64,000 nt of DNA from Lepidodermella squamata (lineage: Eukaryota; Gastrotricha). Numbering within the stretch: the first letter of the stretch is position 1; each line of letters begins with the position of its first letter. Location: NCBI GenBank assembly GCA_047495785.1, contig JBLDXI010000032.1, positions 4,154,001 to 4,218,000 on the forward strand. The letters run 5' to 3'. Below are positions 62,326 through 64,000 of the stretch, piece after piece. Under the pieces are notes generated by a model. That model did no database searches. It had not been told where the DNA came from and saw only the letters and a program-made list of their open reading frames with translations. A program made the position numbers and the translations under genes.

Positions 62326-64000
62326 TTATCCCAAGCGTATAACTTGCAGGCGCGTCCACTGCAATCCAACTCCCGAGCCCCAATCAGCTACATACATGCC
62401 ATCCTTCGACGTAGTCAAGCTGGTCTCCCCGACACGGTACGGCGCCGTCATCAGTCCCTGGTGACAAGTAGCGTCAGACGAAAACCACCAACCAGCCGAG
62501 CCGCTCTTCGATGGGCACTGGTTCGCGCCAGTTTGATCGGCGTCAATCGTGCTGAATGCCTTATTGTTCATGTTCGTCGTGAAGGTTGACGCAGTAGTCG
62601 TGAAATTTATCTTGTAGTTCTCAGTGCTGCCCCAGATTTGGAATGACGGACTAATCGAACTGGACTCTATCTTCGTGAAGGACGTAGTCGGGGCACTGCC
62701 GCCAAGGAATGTGTACATATACTTGAACTGGGTGGTCAGCCTGTTCATTGCCTCAAGACCTGGTACCAAAACTTAATTTTAGGAAAGTTTAGGGGTTAAA
62801 TGACCAAATTACCCATCCAGTAGTCGCGGTTACTTGCTCCGAAGAAGTTCTTGTACTCATTGAGAGTTCGGCTATGGAATCGGACAAGACCATTCGAGCG
62901 TTGTGCAAGGACTGTGGCGGCAGTTTTGATTTGCGGGTACATTTCACACCAGACCTGAACTGCCGGGGCGCTCATCGCCGGGCGAATCAGGTAGACGCCA
63001 CTCGAACTGTAGCCCATTTTGTAGATCTCGTTGCAATCGATGGGCATCCAACAGCCACGGCCTGGCTCGGCGCATTTGCACGGGTAGATAGTCGCCGAAC
63101 CCGTGCGAGTGCACGTATCCGTGACCGTGCAGTTCGGTGAATCATGCATGCAAATGCTCGACCTCCGCTGTTGGGTGGAGAATTAAAATAAAAATCGATA
63201 GTCCGACAATCTCAAAAGCCTACCATATCCTCCTCTTGGAATGAAGACAGGACGCTGACGTAGGTCCAGTCGGTCGAGCTAACCGAGGCGTCGTTGTAAG
63301 GGTCCATGTTCATGGTGGCGTCGTTCAACGTGCAAGACGAGTTGCTCACTCTGTAGTTGACCGACATGCAGCCGGGTGTGTCCTTGCAGACGCTGATGCA
63401 ATGGCTGAGGGATGGCAGGGTGATCGGCTTCGCAGTCATGTTGTGCTGCATCAAAGCATGGCCTGGCCAACGAGTTAACGGGTAGATGTTGCGCTGTGGC
63501 ATGCCAAGCGTATCCCCCGGGCATGCGCCCTCAGTTATAGTCAGATCGTCGAAGGCAATATCGCCGTACGACGACTGACCTCTCGTAGCTTGAATTCTCA
63601 TCTAAACCGAAATTTAATTATCACACAAATTACCAAGGAAAATTATAACGAACTTGGAAATCAGAAACCGAGGCAACAGTGATTTCGAAGCGTTGCCAAT
63701 CGCTGCCGGTTGATCCCCCCTTGAACTTGATCAGCCGCTTGTCGTCCTTGAAAACCTCGATTTGTCCGAGCATCTTGCCCTGCATGTTGTAGACCATGCG
63801 GAAGCAGTGAGTACCAGCCGGGATGAGCGGCGAGATCAACGCAGCCCGGTCACCGGCCACGGTCGACATTGCTGGCAGGTAGATGTAGTAGCCACCAGCA
63901 TATGCTCCATTCGAGTCACCCTCTGGACCACTTAGTGGGTTGCCTGTTGTGATTCCTTGGTTGATTACGAAATCAGCTGATTCGGTCCAGTCCTGATACC
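62326..64000 (-). CDS. Mosaic gene B, 3' part (tandem duplicate of gene A)
   Basis: Only the last four exons are in the window: from beyond 64000 to 63654, 63601-63224, 63167-62813, 62759-62326. They encode the end of a MAM domain, a PAN/apple domain (CISVCKDTPGCMSVN), the EGF-like piece (CKCAEPGRGC) and the fibrinogen-like domain (DCNEIYKMG, SSGVYLIRP, AGWWFSS). The last two exons have exactly the same lengths as those of gene A (355 and 434 bp) with the same phases. The C-terminus ends VIRLG against LWRLG in gene A. The rest of the gene, including its start, lies outside; whether it has the lectin and LamG domains cannot be seen. Confidence 0.87.

Noticed and set aside
1-64000. CRISPR arrays, prokaryotic operons or ribosome binding sites
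   Set aside because: The window is eukaryotic with spliced genes; no regularly spaced direct repeats were seen.

Overview
The window is nuclear DNA from an invertebrate animal with a compact genome. The protein genes are spliced with GT..AG introns that are almost all 46-60 bp long, AATAAA signals lie close behind stop codons, and the domain repertoire (astacin, MAM, CUB, fibrinogen-like, C-type lectin, kelch, GT92) is metazoan. GT92 and astacin abundance would suit a nematode, but splice acceptors are varied rather than strictly TTTTCAG, so other short-intron animals (rotifer, tardigrade) cannot be excluded. I do not name a species.

Layout. 1-3346: 3' part of a non-LTR retrotransposon with an open ORF1 tail and an intact ORF2. 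3961-20799, all plus strand: a ZSWIM3-like zinc-finger gene, a type II membrane glycosyltransferase-like gene, two related small secreted proteins, a BTB-BACK-kelch adaptor, five tandem intronless GT92-type glycosyltransferases arranged A-B-A-B-A, and one copy of an unrecognised intronless family (here 'U'). 20894-32802, all minus strand: ten, possibly eleven, intronless genes for small proteins with a hydrophilic N-terminal part and one C-terminal membrane segment (here 'S1-S11'); I do not recognise the family and consider it the most promising undescribed locus. 33376-36354, minus: a CUB/LDLa/trypsin protease. 36874-43162, plus: two double-astacin genes, with family U copy 2 between them. 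43542-46748, plus: a 13-exon NCLX-type (SLC8B1) sodium/calcium exchanger. 47050-52286, minus: two tandem long-chain acyl-CoA synthetases. 53302-64000, minus: a 13-exon mosaic extracellular protein (2351 residues) and the 3' end of its tandem duplicate, which runs off the window.

The genes fall in four strand blocks and are built mostly of tandem duplicates. Three of the four astacin domains lack catalytic residues. Two mobile or RNA insertions sit in otherwise minimal introns: a tRNA-Leu(UAA) gene inside an astacin intron, and an 849-bp inverted-repeat element carrying a tRNA-like Pol III module inside an intron of the mosaic gene. Many products are secreted or membrane proteins (glycosyltransferases, proteases, adhesive matrix protein, single-pass proteins), so the window looks like a surface/secretory gene neighbourhood, but a functional link between the clusters is not shown by the sequence. 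All exon structures below were derived by reading splice sites and keeping frame; none is backed by transcripts.
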